Shown here: piece after piece, positions 16,556 through 24,735 of the stretch
How the letters are laid out: each line of letters opens with the position of its first letter
How positions within the stretch are numbered: the first letter of the stretch is position 1
From: Silanimonas sp.
GTDB lineage: Bacteria; Pseudomonadota; Gammaproteobacteria; Xanthomonadales; Xanthomonadaceae
Direction of reading: 5' to 3'
Assembly (NCBI GenBank): GCA_026005095.1
Contig: BPKK01000019.1
Span: 1 to 43,199 of the forward strand
DNA length: 43,199 bases
The notes under the pieces: model-generated
What the model was told of the DNA's origin: nothing
Databases searched by the model: none
What the model saw: only the letters and a program-made list of their open reading frames with translations
Translations under genes and position numbers: made by a program

Positions 16556-17554
16556 ATGAGCGCCCGAACGGCCGCCAACACCGCCACGCCTCCCAATGCC
16601 GTTGCCGCCGGGCAGCGGGTGGTGCGCCAGGAGGCCGAGGCCCTGCTGGCCCTCGCCGACCGCCTCGGCACCGCCTTCGACGAGGCCTGTACGCGGATCC
16701 TCGCCTGCCGCGGCCGGGTGGTGTGCACCGGCATGGGCAAGAGCGGGCACATCGCCCGCAAGATCGCCGCCACCCTCGCCTCCACCGGCACCCCGGCCTT
16801 CTTCATGCACCCCGGCGAGGCCAGCCACGGCGATCTTGGCATGGTGACCGGGCAGGACGTGGTGCTGGCGCTGTCGTATTCCGGCGAGAGCGACGAGCTG
16901 CTGATGATCGCCCCGGCGCTCAAGCGCCTCGGCGTGCCGCTGCTCGCCATGACCGGCCGGCCCGGCTCTTCGCTCGCCCGGCTGGCCGACGTACACCTCG
17001 ATGTCTCGGTGCCGGCCGAGGCCTGCCCGCACAATCTCGCCCCCACCACCAGCACCACGGCCTCGCTGGCGCTCGGCGATGCGCTGGCGGTGGCAGTGCT
17101 GGAAGCGCGCGGCTTCACCGCCGAGGACTTCGCCCGCTCGCATCCGGCCGGGGCGCTGGGCCGCCGCCTGCTGCTCACCATCCGCGACGTGATGCATGCC
17201 GGCGAGGCGGTTCCGCGGGTGCGCCCCGACGCCCCCATCGCCCAGGCCCTGGTGGTGATGAGCCGGGGCAAGCTCGGCATGACCGCCGTGGTGGAGGAAG
17301 GCGACCGCCTGGTCGGCGTGTTCACCGACGGCGACCTGCGCCGCGCCCTCGACGATCCCGGCCTCGACGTGCGCCGCGACCCGGTCTCGAAGGTGATGGG
17401 GCGCTCGCCCAAGACCATCGCCCCCGGCGAACTCGCCAGCGCCGCCGTGCACGCCATGGAGGCACACAAGATCAATGCCCTGGTGGTGGTGGAGGACGGC
17501 CGGGTGGTCGGGGCGCTCAACTTCATCGACCTGCTTCGCGCCCGGGTGGTCTGA
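16556..17554 (+). CDS. kdsD: D-arabinose 5-phosphate isomerase
   Basis: KdsD converts ribulose 5-phosphate to arabinose 5-phosphate, the first step to KDO for lipopolysaccharide. The 332-residue protein has an SIS domain (about 40-180) with VVCTGMGKSGHIARKIAATLASTGTPAFFMHPGEASHGDLGM, LSYSGESDELL and HNLAPTTSTTASLALGDALAV, then two CBS domains (about 208-332, with VFTDGDLRRAL and HKINALVVVEDGRVVGALNFIDLL). This is the canonical architecture. It starts the plus-strand operon kdsD-kdsC-lptCAB-rpoN. Confidence 0.95.
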   Translation: MSARTAANTATPPNAVAAGQRVVRQEAEALLALADRLGTAFDEACTRILACRGRVVCTGMGKSGHIARKIAATLASTGTPAFFMHPGEASHGDLGMVTGQDVVLALSYSGESDELLMIAPALKRLGVPLLAMTGRPGSSLARLADVHLDVSVPAEACPHNLAPTTSTTASLALGDALAVAVLEARGFTAEDFARSHPAGALGRRLLLTIRDVMHAGEAVPRVRPDAPIAQALVVMSRGKLGMTAVVEEGDRLVGVFTDGDLRRALDDPGLDVRRDPVSKVMGRSPKTIAPGELASAAVHAMEAHKINALVVVEDGRVVGALNFIDLLRARVV

Positions 17555-17559
17555 AGGTC

Positions 17560-18111
17560 ATGGCCCACGTCCCGCTCCCCGACTTTCCCGCCGACCTCCG
17601 CGAACGCGCCGCGCGGATCCGGCTCGCCTGCTTCGACGTCGATGGCACGCTCACCGATGGCCGGCTGTGGCTGGATGCCGAGGGCCGCGAGCTGAAGGCC
17701 TTCCACATCCAGGACGGCATGGGCCTGCGCCTGCTCGAGGAGCATGGCGTGCGGGTAGCCCTGGTCACTGCCCGGCAGAGCGCCGTGGCCGCGGCCCGCG
17801 GCCGCGAGCTGCGGCTCTCCGAGGTGCACGTGGGCATCAAGGACAAGCGCGCCCTGCTCGAACGGCTCTGCTCGAAGCACGGGCACACCCCGGCCGAGGC
17901 GGCGATGATGGGCGACGACCTCGTCGACCTCGGGGCGCTCTCCATCGCCGGCCTTGCCGTAGCCCCGGCCAATGCCCACCCCTGGGTGAAGGCCCGCGTG
18001 CACTGGCATACCCGGACCGCGGGAGGCGAAGGCGCCGCCCGCGAGCTCTGCGATCTCATCCTCGCCGCCCAGGGCAAGGCCGGGGCGGTGCTGGCGGGCT
18101 TCCTGCAATGA
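17560..18111 (+). CDS. kdsC: KDO 8-phosphate phosphatase
   Basis: KdsC removes phosphate from KDO-8-P. The 183-residue HAD-superfamily protein has the nucleophile motif CFDVDGTLTDG (D26 and D28), a middle segment FHIQDGMGLRLLEEHGVRVALVTARQS, K95/K97 in VGIKDKRALLE and the metal-binding MMGDDLVDL (D119, D120). There is no cap domain, as expected. The ATG at 17560 lies 5 bp after the kdsD stop, and the stop overlaps lptC by 4 bp. A CTG/GTG start is not needed. Confidence 0.95.
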   Translation: MAHVPLPDFPADLRERAARIRLACFDVDGTLTDGRLWLDAEGRELKAFHIQDGMGLRLLEEHGVRVALVTARQSAVAAARGRELRLSEVHVGIKDKRALLERLCSKHGHTPAEAAMMGDDLVDLGALSIAGLAVAPANAHPWVKARVHWHTRTAGGEGAARELCDLILAAQGKAGAVLAGFLQ

Positions 18112-18698
18112 ACCGCACCGGCCTTGGCCTGTTCCTGTTCGCCGGCGCCCTCGGCACCGGCCTGATGCTGTGGTGGCTGCGCGAGCCGCCCCCGCCGCCG
18201 GCGGAGGATGCCCGCGCCGACTACCGGCTGGAGAACTACGAGATGACCGCGCTGCGCGAGGACGGCAGCGAGGGCTTCACCGTCACCGGGCCGCTGCTCG
18301 AGCGCGACACCGAGGCCGAGGTCACCACGCTCACCGAGCCGCGCTTCAGCTTCCCCTCGAAGACCCCGGGCGAGCGCTGGAACGCCCGCTCCGGCCGCGC
18401 CTGGGTGGGGCCGAAGAACGAGGAAGTGCACCTGCTCGGCGGCGTGGAGATGCTGGGGCCGGCCAATGGCGGCCAGCCGCTGCGCTTCAGCACCGAAGAA
18501 CTCACCGTCTACCCGGAGGCCGAGAAGGCCCGCACCGCCGCCGCGGTGACCGTCACCCAGGGCCGCTCTATACTGCGGGCGACCGGCCTCGAAGTGGACA
18601 TGCAGGCCCAACGCTACGAGCTCCTCGCCGATGTCGATGCGATCTTCCATCCTGATCCTGCTCGCAACCGCCGCGCTGGCGCTGCCGCACGCCCTTGA
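18108..18698 (+). CDS. lptC: LPS export ABC transporter periplasmic protein LptC
   Basis: LptC is the single-pass membrane partner of LptBFG and hands LPS to LptA. The 196-residue protein has one N-terminal transmembrane helix (GLGLFLFAGALGTGLMLWWL) and then the beta-jellyroll sequence with DYRLENYEMTALREDGSEGFTVTGPLLERD and LLGGVEML. The start overlaps the kdsC stop (ATGA). The last about 22 codons overlap the start of lptA in another frame, so the basic tail [12 protein letters not shown] may be shaped by the LptA signal peptide code rather than by LptC function. Confidence 0.9.
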   Translation: MNRTGLGLFLFAGALGTGLMLWWLREPPPPPAEDARADYRLENYEMTALREDGSEGFTVTGPLLERDTEAEVTTLTEPRFSFPSKTPGERWNARSGRAWVGPKNEEVHLLGGVEMLGPANGGQPLRFSTEELTVYPEAEKARTAAAVTVTQGRSILRATGLEVDMQAQRYELLADVDAIFHPDPARNRRAGAAARP

Positions 18699-19137
18699 GG
18701 CGCGCAAGAGCGACCGCGAGCAGCCGATGGCGGTGCGCTCCGACCGCCAGGTGGGCGGCATGGGCGACGATGACAGCATCGTGCTCTCGGGCAATGTCGT
18801 GATCGAGCAGGGCTCGCTCAAGGTGGATGCCGCCCGCGCCACGGTGGAACGCCGTGACGGCGCGGTGGTGCGCGTGCTGCTGGAAGGCGCCCCGGTGCGG
18901 ATCCGCCAGCTCGACGAACGCGGCGAGCCGATCGATGCCTCGGCGAGCCGCGTGAGCTATGCCCCGGACGACGAGATCATGGTGCTCTCCGGCAGCGCCC
19001 GGGTGGTCCAGAAGCGCGGCGAACTCACCGCCGAGACCATCCGCTACAACCTCGATACTGGGCAGGTCGACAGCGGCGGCGACGGCAACCGGGTGCAGAT
19101 GATCATCCAGCCGAAAGCCCGCGCGGCTGCGAACTGA
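18631..19137 (+). CDS. lptA: LPS transport protein LptA (periplasmic bridge)
   Basis: LptA polymerises into the periplasmic bridge for LPS. The 168-residue precursor starts [20 protein letters not shown], a signal peptide cleaved after about ALEA. The mature protein has the Lpt jellyroll pattern: [82 protein letters not shown]. Either ATG 18631 or ATG 18637 may be used. The reading begins inside lptC, overlapping by 68 bp, and its stop shares one base with the lptB ATG. Confidence 0.92.
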   Translation: MSMRSSILILLATAALALPHALEARKSDREQPMAVRSDRQVGGMGDDDSIVLSGNVVIEQGSLKVDAARATVERRDGAVVRVLLEGAPVRIRQLDERGEPIDASASRVSYAPDDEIMVLSGSARVVQKRGELTAETIRYNLDTGQVDSGGDGNRVQMIIQPKARAAAN

Positions 19138-19856
19138 TGCTGGCCGCTCGAGGACTTAGCAAGCGCTACCGGAAGCGCGAGGTCGTCAAGGACTTCGGCT
19201 TCGAGCTGGCGCCCGGCGAGGTCGTCGGCCTGCTGGGCCCCAATGGCGCCGGCAAGACCACCTGCTTCTACATGGTGGTGGGCCTGGTGCCGAGCGATGG
19301 CGGGCGCATCCTGCTCGACGGCGAGGACATCGCCGCCCTGCCCATGCACCTGAGAGCCCGCCGCGGCATCGGCTACCTGCCACAAGAGGCCAGTGTGTTC
19401 CGCAGCCTCTCCGCCGCCGACAACGTGCGTGCCGCGCTCGAGCTGCGCCCCGACCTCTCGCCGGAGCAGCGCGAGGCCGAGCTCGGCAAGCTCCTCGACG
19501 AACTGCACATCAGCCACGTGGCCGAGCAGCCGGGCGAGAGCCTCTCCGGCGGCGAGCGGCGGCGCATCGAGATCGCCCGCGCGCTGGCCGCCAACCCCCG
19601 TTTCATGCTGCTCGACGAGCCCTTCGCCGGCGTCGATCCGATCTCGGTGGGCGAGATCCAGGGCATCATCCGCCACCTCAAGCAGCGCGGCATCGGCGTG
19701 CTCATCACCGACCACAACGTGCGCGAGACGCTCGGCATCTGCGACCGCGCTTACATCCTCAATGCCGGCACCGTGCTGGCGCAAGGATCGCCCAACGATG
19801 TGCTGATGAACGCCGAGGTCCGCCGGGTCTACCTCGGCTCCAGCTTCAGCCTCTGA
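19137..19856 (+). CDS. lptB: LPS export ABC transporter ATPase LptB
   Basis: LptB powers LPS extraction from the inner membrane together with LptFG and LptC. The 239-residue ATPase has Walker [10 protein letters not shown] (34-42), Q-loop [10 protein letters not shown], signature LSGGE (136-140), Walker B FMLLDE (156-161) and the H-loop [12 protein letters not shown]. Length and sequence are typical. It overlaps lptA by one base (TGATG) and is followed by rpoN after 7 bp. LptF and LptG are not in the window. Confidence 0.96.
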   Translation: MLAARGLSKRYRKREVVKDFGFELAPGEVVGLLGPNGAGKTTCFYMVVGLVPSDGGRILLDGEDIAALPMHLRARRGIGYLPQEASVFRSLSAADNVRAALELRPDLSPEQREAELGKLLDELHISHVAEQPGESLSGGERRRIEIARALAANPRFMLLDEPFAGVDPISVGEIQGIIRHLKQRGIGVLITDHNVRETLGICDRAYILNAGTVLAQGSPNDVLMNAEVRRVYLGSSFSL

Positions 19857-19863
19857 GGCGGCG

Positions 19864-21339
19864 ATGAAACCCGCGCTGCAGGCCAAGCTCGGCACGGCGC
19901 TGGCCCTGACCCCGCAGCTGCGGCAGGCCATCCGCCTGCTGCAGCTCTCGCAGGTGGAACTGGAGGCCGAACTGCAGGCCGCGGTGGAAAAGAACCCGCT
20001 GCTGGAGCGGGTGGAATCCGGCGGGGAGGGGGGTGGCGCGGAACCGCTCGACGACGGCGGAGCGGACGAGCAGGGCGCGGAGGCGGCGGATCTGGCCTCC
20101 GATGGCGAAGCGGATGTGGCGATGGAGGGTGATGGCGAGTCCGATCCGCTGGAGGCCCTGGACGAGAACTGGTCGCTGAGCAGCGAAGACCTCGGCCCAC
20201 GGATGCCGGAGGCGGAAGACGGGCGTGAGCCTGCCGGCAGCGAGCCCGGCCTGCGGGCACACCTGCTCTGGCAGCTGCGCATGGTCCTGCATTCGCCACG
20301 CGACCTCGCCATCGGTGAGGCCATCATCGACGCCCTCGACGAGGACGGCTATCTGCGCGAGCCGCTGGAGGCCCTGGCCGCGGCCATCGGCCTTTCGCCG
20401 CCGCCCGAGGCCGGGGAGCTGCGCGCCGTGCTGCATCACGTCCAGCAGCTCGATCCTCCCGGCTGCGGCGCCCGCCACCTCGGCGAGTGCCTGCGCCTGC
20501 AGCTCGCCCTGCTCGATCCGGCCACGCCGGGCCTGGCGCTCGCCCGGCGGCTGGCCGAAGCCCATCTCGAGGCGCTTGCCCGCCTGCCCCTAGAACGCCT
20601 GGCCGAACGGCTCGGCGAACCCGTCGAGGCCGTGGCCAGCGCCAGCGCCCTGCTGCGCCGCCTCGACCCCCGACCCGGCGCCCGCCATGCCGGGGCCATG
20701 CCGGAATACGTGCAGCCCGATGCCATGGTGCTTCGCCAGCACGGGGTCTGGCGGGTGCGGATGCTGCACGGCCCCGGCCTGCGCATCGCCCGCCACTATG
20801 AGCGGCTGATCGGCCGCTGCCGGCAGGAGGACGATGCCTGGCTGCGCGGCCAGCTGCAGGAGGCACGCTGGCTGATCCGCGCCCTCGAGAACCGCAGCGA
20901 CACCCTGCGGCGGGTGGCCGAGGCCATCGTGCGCGCCCAGAACGGCTTTCTCGACCACGGCCCCGAGGCCATGCGCCCGCTCACCCTGCGCGACATCGCC
21001 GAGGAGCTCGGCCTGCACGAATCGACCATCTCCCGCGCCACCACCCGCAAGTACCTGCGCACCCCCCGCGGCACCTTCGAATTCAAGCACTTCTTCGGCG
21101 CCGGGCTGGCCACCGAGCATGGCGGCGCGGCTTCGGCGCTGGCCGTACAGGCCCTGATCCGCCGCCTGATCGCCGCCGAGCCCCCCGGAAAACCCTTTTC
21201 CGATCAAGCACTTGCCGAGCAACTCCAGGCCCAGGGCATCCAGGTGGCGCGGCGCACGGTGGCGAAATACCGGGAGGCGCTCGGCATCCCCCCCTCCTCG
21301 GAGCGGAGCGGGCGTGAAGGCCGGCCTGCGGAAATTTGA
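19864..21339 (+). CDS. rpoN: RNA polymerase sigma-54 factor
   Basis: RpoN directs transcription from -24/-12 promoters with AAA+ activators. The 491-residue protein shows region I (LGTALALTPQLRQAIRLLQLSQVELEAEL, with NPLLE), an acidic, low-complexity region II (about residues 56-105), the core-binding region and the C-terminal DNA-binding part with LRDIAEELGLHESTISRATTRKYLRTPRGTFEFKHFF and the RpoN box ARRTVAKYREALGIP. It is the fifth and last gene after kdsC-lptCAB in a tight run, followed by hpf, ptsN, hprK and rapZ as in Xanthomonas-type loci. Confidence 0.96.
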   Translation: MKPALQAKLGTALALTPQLRQAIRLLQLSQVELEAELQAAVEKNPLLERVESGGEGGGAEPLDDGGADEQGAEAADLASDGEADVAMEGDGESDPLEALDENWSLSSEDLGPRMPEAEDGREPAGSEPGLRAHLLWQLRMVLHSPRDLAIGEAIIDALDEDGYLREPLEALAAAIGLSPPPEAGELRAVLHHVQQLDPPGCGARHLGECLRLQLALLDPATPGLALARRLAEAHLEALARLPLERLAERLGEPVEAVASASALLRRLDPRPGARHAGAMPEYVQPDAMVLRQHGVWRVRMLHGPGLRIARHYERLIGRCRQEDDAWLRGQLQEARWLIRALENRSDTLRRVAEAIVRAQNGFLDHGPEAMRPLTLRDIAEELGLHESTISRATTRKYLRTPRGTFEFKHFFGAGLATEHGGAASALAVQALIRRLIAAEPPGKPFSDQALAEQLQAQGIQVARRTVAKYREALGIPPSSERSGREGRPAEI

Positions 21340-21352
21340 CCGGAATCCCCTT

Positions 21353-21373
21353 CGCCCCCTCCCCCGAGGGGCG
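21353..21373 (+). promoter_or_regulatory. Hairpin and -10-like hexamer between rpoN and hpf
   Basis: The 83 bp between rpoN and hpf hold a GC-rich hairpin (CGCCCCCTC at 21353-21361 against GAGGGGCG at 21366-21373, one bulged C) followed directly by TATGCT at 21374-21379. AAGGAG lies 9 nt before the hpf ATG. The hairpin may attenuate read-through, with a secondary promoter for hpf-ptsN behind it. Confidence 0.35.
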
Positions 21374-21422
21374 TATGCTGGCGGCCGCGACGCTTTCGTC
21401 CCGCAGCAAGGAGTACGCGCCC

Positions 21423-21749
21423 ATGCGCCTTGAAGTGAGCGGCCACCAGATCGAGGTGACCCCGGCCCTGAAGGACTTCGTCACCAGCAAGCTGGAGCGC
21501 ATCGCCCGCCATTTCGACCACCACCTCGACGTCCGCGTGCTGCTCAGCGTGGACAAGCTGCAGCATCGGGCCGAGGCCACCCTCGCCCCGCGCGGCAAGG
21601 CCTTCCACACCGAGGCCGAGGCCGCCGACATGTACGCAGCCATCGATCTTCTGGTGGACAAGCTGGACCGCATCGTGCTCAAGGAAAAGGAGCGCATGAC
21701 CGACCATCACCGCGGCGAATCCGCCGCCCGCAACGGCAGCTTCGGCTGA
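21423..21749 (+). CDS. hpf: Ribosome hibernation-promoting factor (short HPF)
   Basis: HPF binds the 30S decoding centre in stationary phase and helps form 100S ribosome dimers. The 108-residue protein has the standard start [20 protein letters not shown] and the segment [55 protein letters not shown], with a His-rich end (TDHHRGE). It is the short form without the C-terminal dimerisation domain. The ATG at 21423 is preceded by AAGGAG. It is the canonical partner of rpoN; a divergent paralogue lies at 4639. Confidence 0.93.
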   Translation: MRLEVSGHQIEVTPALKDFVTSKLERIARHFDHHLDVRVLLSVDKLQHRAEATLAPRGKAFHTEAEAADMYAAIDLLVDKLDRIVLKEKERMTDHHRGESAARNGSFG

Positions 21750-21770
21750 TTTCCGGCCCCTCGCGACCCC

Positions 21771-22241
21771 ATGCACCTCCTCGACCTCCTGGCGCCCGCG
21801 CGCATCGCCGCGGGTGCCAGGCTTTCCAGCAAGAAACGCCTCCTGGAACACCTGGCGCACCTGCTCGCCGAAGGCGATGCCGGGCGCGAGGCCGCGCTCT
21901 ACGACAGCCTCTGCCAGCGCGAGCGCCTCGGCAGTACCGGGCTCGGCCATGGCGTGGCCATCCCGCATGGCCGTAGCCCCGCGCTCAGCGTGGCCACCGG
22001 CGCCTTCGTGCGGTTGGCCGAGCCGGTGGAGTTCGGCGCCAGCGATGGCGAACCGGTGGACCTGGTGTTCGCGCTGGCGGTGCCCGAGCACTTCACCCAG
22101 CAGCACTTGGTGCTGCTGGCCCAGCTCGCCGAGATGTTCGCCGACGAGGCCTTCCGCGCCCGCCTGCGCGCCGGGGCCGATGCCGAGGCCCTGTACCGCC
22201 TGGTGGCCGACTGGCGCCCGGGCCACTCCGCCGCTGCCTGA
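21771..22241 (+). CDS. ptsN: PTS EIIA(Ntr) regulatory protein
   Basis: EIIA(Ntr) receives phosphate from the PTS relay and regulates potassium and nitrogen/carbon responses rather than sugar import. The 156-residue protein carries the phosphorylation site H66 in [12 protein letters not shown], and the conserved [26 protein letters not shown] segment (here [22 protein letters not shown]). It lies 21 bp after hpf and 10 bp before hprK. In this cluster it is probably fed by the HPr and EI encoded 2.5 kb downstream, since no separate NPr is seen. Confidence 0.94.
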   Translation: MHLLDLLAPARIAAGARLSSKKRLLEHLAHLLAEGDAGREAALYDSLCQRERLGSTGLGHGVAIPHGRSPALSVATGAFVRLAEPVEFGASDGEPVDLVFALAVPEHFTQQHLVLLAQLAEMFADEAFRARLRAGADAEALYRLVADWRPGHSAAA

Positions 22242-22251
22242 GCTGCGCGCC

Positions 22252-23202
22252 GTGCTGCCGCGCCGCATCACCGCCCGCGAGCTCTTCGAGCAGCAGCGCG
22301 ACCGCCTCGGCCTGCGCTGGCTCTCCGGGCAGGAGGGCGGCGAGCGGGCCATCGAGGCCGACGAGCACCGCACCCGCCGCCCCACGCTCGCCGGCTACCT
22401 CAACGTCATCCACCCCAACAAGGTGCAGATCCTCGGCCGCGAGGAACTGCAGTGGCTCGACTCGCTGGATGCCCGCCAGCGCTGGGAGACCCTGCAGAAG
22501 ATCGTCGACTTCCGGCCGATCGCCCTCGTCATCACCCGCGACCAGGGCTGCCCTGCCGACCTGCGCGAGGTGGCGCAGGAGTCGGCCACGCCGCTGTGGG
22601 TGAGCGCCCAGCCCGGTCACGAGCTGCTCTCGCAGCTGCAATACGTGCTAGCGCGCTCGCTGGCGCCGCGTATCACCCTGCACGGCGTGTTCATGGAGAT
22701 CTATTCCATCGGCGTGCTGATCACCGGCGAATCCGGCCTCGGCAAGAGCGAACTGGCGCTGGAGCTGATCAGCCGCGGCCACCGCCTGGTCGCCGACGAT
22801 GCCCCGGAGTTCACCCAGATCGCGCCGGACGTGCTCGACGGCACCTGCCCGGAACTGCTGCAGGACCTGCTGGAGGTGCGCGGCCTCGGCATCATGAACA
22901 TCCGCCAGATGTTCGGCGACACGGCGGTGAAGCGGAACAAATATCTGCGGCTGATCGTGCACCTGGTGCGCGCCGGCGACACCGACCTCGAGGGCATGGC
23001 GAGACTCACCGGCGAGACCGCCGCCCGGCCGGTGCTGGGCCTCGACGTGCCGGTGTTCAACCTGCCGGTGGCGGCCGGCCGCAACCTCGCCGTGCTCACC
23101 GAGGCCGCCGCCCGCCTGCACATCCTGCGCGCCAAGGGCGACGACCCGGCCGCCGCCTTCCTCGCCCGCCATTCCGCCCTGCTCGACAAGTCCGCGCCAT
23201 GA
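22252..23202 (+). CDS. hprK: HPr kinase/phosphorylase
   Basis: HprK phosphorylates HPr on Ser46 with ATP and removes that phosphate. The 316-residue protein starts [19 protein letters not shown], has H144 in [15 protein letters not shown], the P-loop GESGLGKS (159-166), [13 protein letters not shown], and the HprK signature [16 protein letters not shown]. The GTG at 22252 is the only start that gives the family N-terminus; there is no nearby ATG. The stop overlaps rapZ by 4 bp. HPr in this window retains Ser46, so the pair is coherent. Confidence 0.95.
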   Translation: MLPRRITARELFEQQRDRLGLRWLSGQEGGERAIEADEHRTRRPTLAGYLNVIHPNKVQILGREELQWLDSLDARQRWETLQKIVDFRPIALVITRDQGCPADLREVAQESATPLWVSAQPGHELLSQLQYVLARSLAPRITLHGVFMEIYSIGVLITGESGLGKSELALELISRGHRLVADDAPEFTQIAPDVLDGTCPELLQDLLEVRGLGIMNIRQMFGDTAVKRNKYLRLIVHLVRAGDTDLEGMARLTGETAARPVLGLDVPVFNLPVAAGRNLAVLTEAAARLHILRAKGDDPAAAFLARHSALLDKSAP

Positions 23203-24056
23203 GCCGTTCCCTCACCGTGGTCTCGGGGCTCTCCGGCTCCGGCAAGACCGTCGCCCTCCGGACCCTCGAGGACCTCGGCTACTACTGCGTCGACAACCTG
23301 CCCGTCGACCTGCTGCCGGCCTTCGTCGACAGCGTGGGCGGCGAGGCGCACCAGAAGCTGGCGGTGGGCATCGACGTGCGCAACCACCATGCCGACCTCG
23401 GCAACATCGGCGAATGGCTGGCGGCGGTGGGCGCGCGCGGCTACCAGCACCGGCTTCTGTTCTTCGACACTGCCGATGAAACCCTGATCAAGCGCTACTC
23501 CGACACCCGGCGCCGGCATCCGCTCTCGCAGCTCGGCCTCGCCCTGCCGGATGCCATCGCGCTCGAGCGCCAGGTGCTGCGCCCGGTGAAGGCCCTGGCC
23601 GATCACGTGCTCGACACCACCACCCTCAACGTGCACCAGCTGCGCAAGCGGGTGCTCACCGAACTGGAGGCGGTGAACCGGCCCGGCCTCACCCTGCTGT
23701 TCGAGAGCTTCGCCTACAAACGCGGTCTGCCGGTGGATGCCGACTTCGTTTTCGACACCCGCTGCCTGCCCAATCCGCACTGGGACCCGGCCCTGCGCCC
23801 GCTCACCGGCCGCGACGCCGCGATCCAGCAGTACTTCGCCGGGCAGGCCGAAGCCCAGACCTACCTCGAACAAGTGCGGGCCTTCGTCGCCGCCTGGCTG
23901 CCGCGCTTCGAATCGGAATCACGCAGCTACCTGTCGATCGCCTTCGGCTGCACCGGGGGACGGCACCGCTCGGTCTACCTCGCCGAGAGCCTGGCCGCCT
24001 GGTTCCGCGAGCATGGGCGCGAGGACGCGCTCACTTACCACCGCGAACTGGAATAG
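23199..24056 (+). CDS. rapZ: RNase adapter protein RapZ / nucleotide-binding YvcJ family
   Basis: In E. coli RapZ senses glucosamine-6-phosphate and steers decay of the sRNA GlmZ. The 285-residue protein has the N-terminal P-loop GLSGSGKT (10-17), [13 protein letters not shown], and [22 protein letters not shown]. The C-terminal RNA-binding domain holds [13 protein letters not shown] and [18 protein letters not shown]. The start overlaps hprK (ATGA). In this lineage the GlmZ target is not known to exist, so the client RNA is open. It is the last gene before the EIIA(Man) gene, which appears to have its own promoter. Confidence 0.94.
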   Translation: MSRSLTVVSGLSGSGKTVALRTLEDLGYYCVDNLPVDLLPAFVDSVGGEAHQKLAVGIDVRNHHADLGNIGEWLAAVGARGYQHRLLFFDTADETLIKRYSDTRRRHPLSQLGLALPDAIALERQVLRPVKALADHVLDTTTLNVHQLRKRVLTELEAVNRPGLTLLFESFAYKRGLPVDADFVFDTRCLPNPHWDPALRPLTGRDAAIQQYFAGQAEAQTYLEQVRAFVAAWLPRFESESRSYLSIAFGCTGGRHRSVYLAESLAAWFREHGREDALTYHRELE

Positions 24057-24064
24057 ACCTTTGC

Positions 24065-24070
24065 TAAGGT
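24065..24070 (+). promoter_or_regulatory. Leaderless-type -10 element for the EIIA(Man) gene
   Basis: TAAGGTTCCGGCATG: TANNNT, exactly six nucleotides, then ATG 24077. It starts 8 bp after the rapZ stop, suggesting an internal promoter that lets EIIA-HPr-EI be expressed apart from the upstream genes. Confidence 0.5.
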
Positions 24071-24076
24071 TCCGGC

Positions 24077-24469
24077 ATGGCCGTCGGAATCCTCCTCATC
24101 ACCCATCCCGGTGTCGGCAGTGCCCTGCTCGAGACCGCCACCCGCCTGCTCGGCCGGTTGCCGCTGGAAGCACGGGCCTTCGAGGTCGAGTTCGATGCCG
24201 ACCTCGCCACCCTACTGCCGCGGGCCAGCGCCGCCCTGAAGACCGTGATGGGCGAGGATGGCGCCCTGCTGCTCACCGACGTGTATGGCGCCTCGCCGGC
24301 GCGGCTGGCGCACCAGTTGGTGCGCATCGCCGAGCCCTGCCGGCGGGTGGCCGGGGTTTCGCTGCCGATGCTGCTCCGGGTGATGAACTACGGCGAGCAG
24401 CCGCTCGACGAACTCGCGCGTACCGCGGCCAATGGTGGCCGCAATGGCGTGGTGGTGGACGATGCTTGA
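24077..24469 (+). CDS. Mannose-type PTS EIIA domain protein
   Basis: A 130-residue stand-alone EIIA of the mannose family (ManX N-domain-like). The phosphorylated histidine is H10 in ILLITHPGVGSALLE, and DGALLLTDVYGASPARLA matches the family loop. No EIIB, EIIC or EIID genes follow, so it is probably a regulatory phosphoacceptor and not part of a mannose importer. The gene overlaps HPr by 8 bp. It has no ribosome binding site, and a TANNNT-N6-ATG element precedes it. Confidence 0.9.
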   Translation: MAVGILLITHPGVGSALLETATRLLGRLPLEARAFEVEFDADLATLLPRASAALKTVMGEDGALLLTDVYGASPARLAHQLVRIAEPCRRVAGVSLPMLLRVMNYGEQPLDELARTAANGGRNGVVVDDA

Positions 24470-24731
24470 GCGCGAGATCCCGGTCGTGAACCGCCTCGGC
24501 CTGCATGCCCGCGCCGCGGCCAGGCTGGTGCAGCTGCTGGCGGGCTTCCAGTCGCGGGCCACGCTGATCGGCGGCGGCCGCGAGGTGAATGCGAAATCGA
24601 TCATGGGCGTGCTGCTGCTGGCGGCCGGCAAGGGCAGCACCGTGCGGCTGCGCACCGAAGGGCCCGACGAGGCCGAAGCCATGGCCGCGGCCGAAGCCCT
24701 GTTCGCCCGCCGCTTCGACGAGGCGGACTAG
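24462..24731 (+). CDS. Phosphocarrier protein HPr
   Basis: HPr carries phosphate from EI to EIIA proteins. The 89-residue protein has the active site H15 (NRLGLHARAA) and the regulatory S46 (NAKSIMGVLLLAAGKG), the target of HprK encoded upstream. The ATG at 24462 lies inside the end of the EIIA(Man) gene, so translation is coupled. Both the catalytic and regulatory residues being intact means that the HprK branch is probably functional here. Confidence 0.95.
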   Translation: MLEREIPVVNRLGLHARAAARLVQLLAGFQSRATLIGGGREVNAKSIMGVLLLAAGKGSTVRLRTEGPDEAEAMAAAEALFARRFDEAD

Positions 24732-24735
24732 CGCC

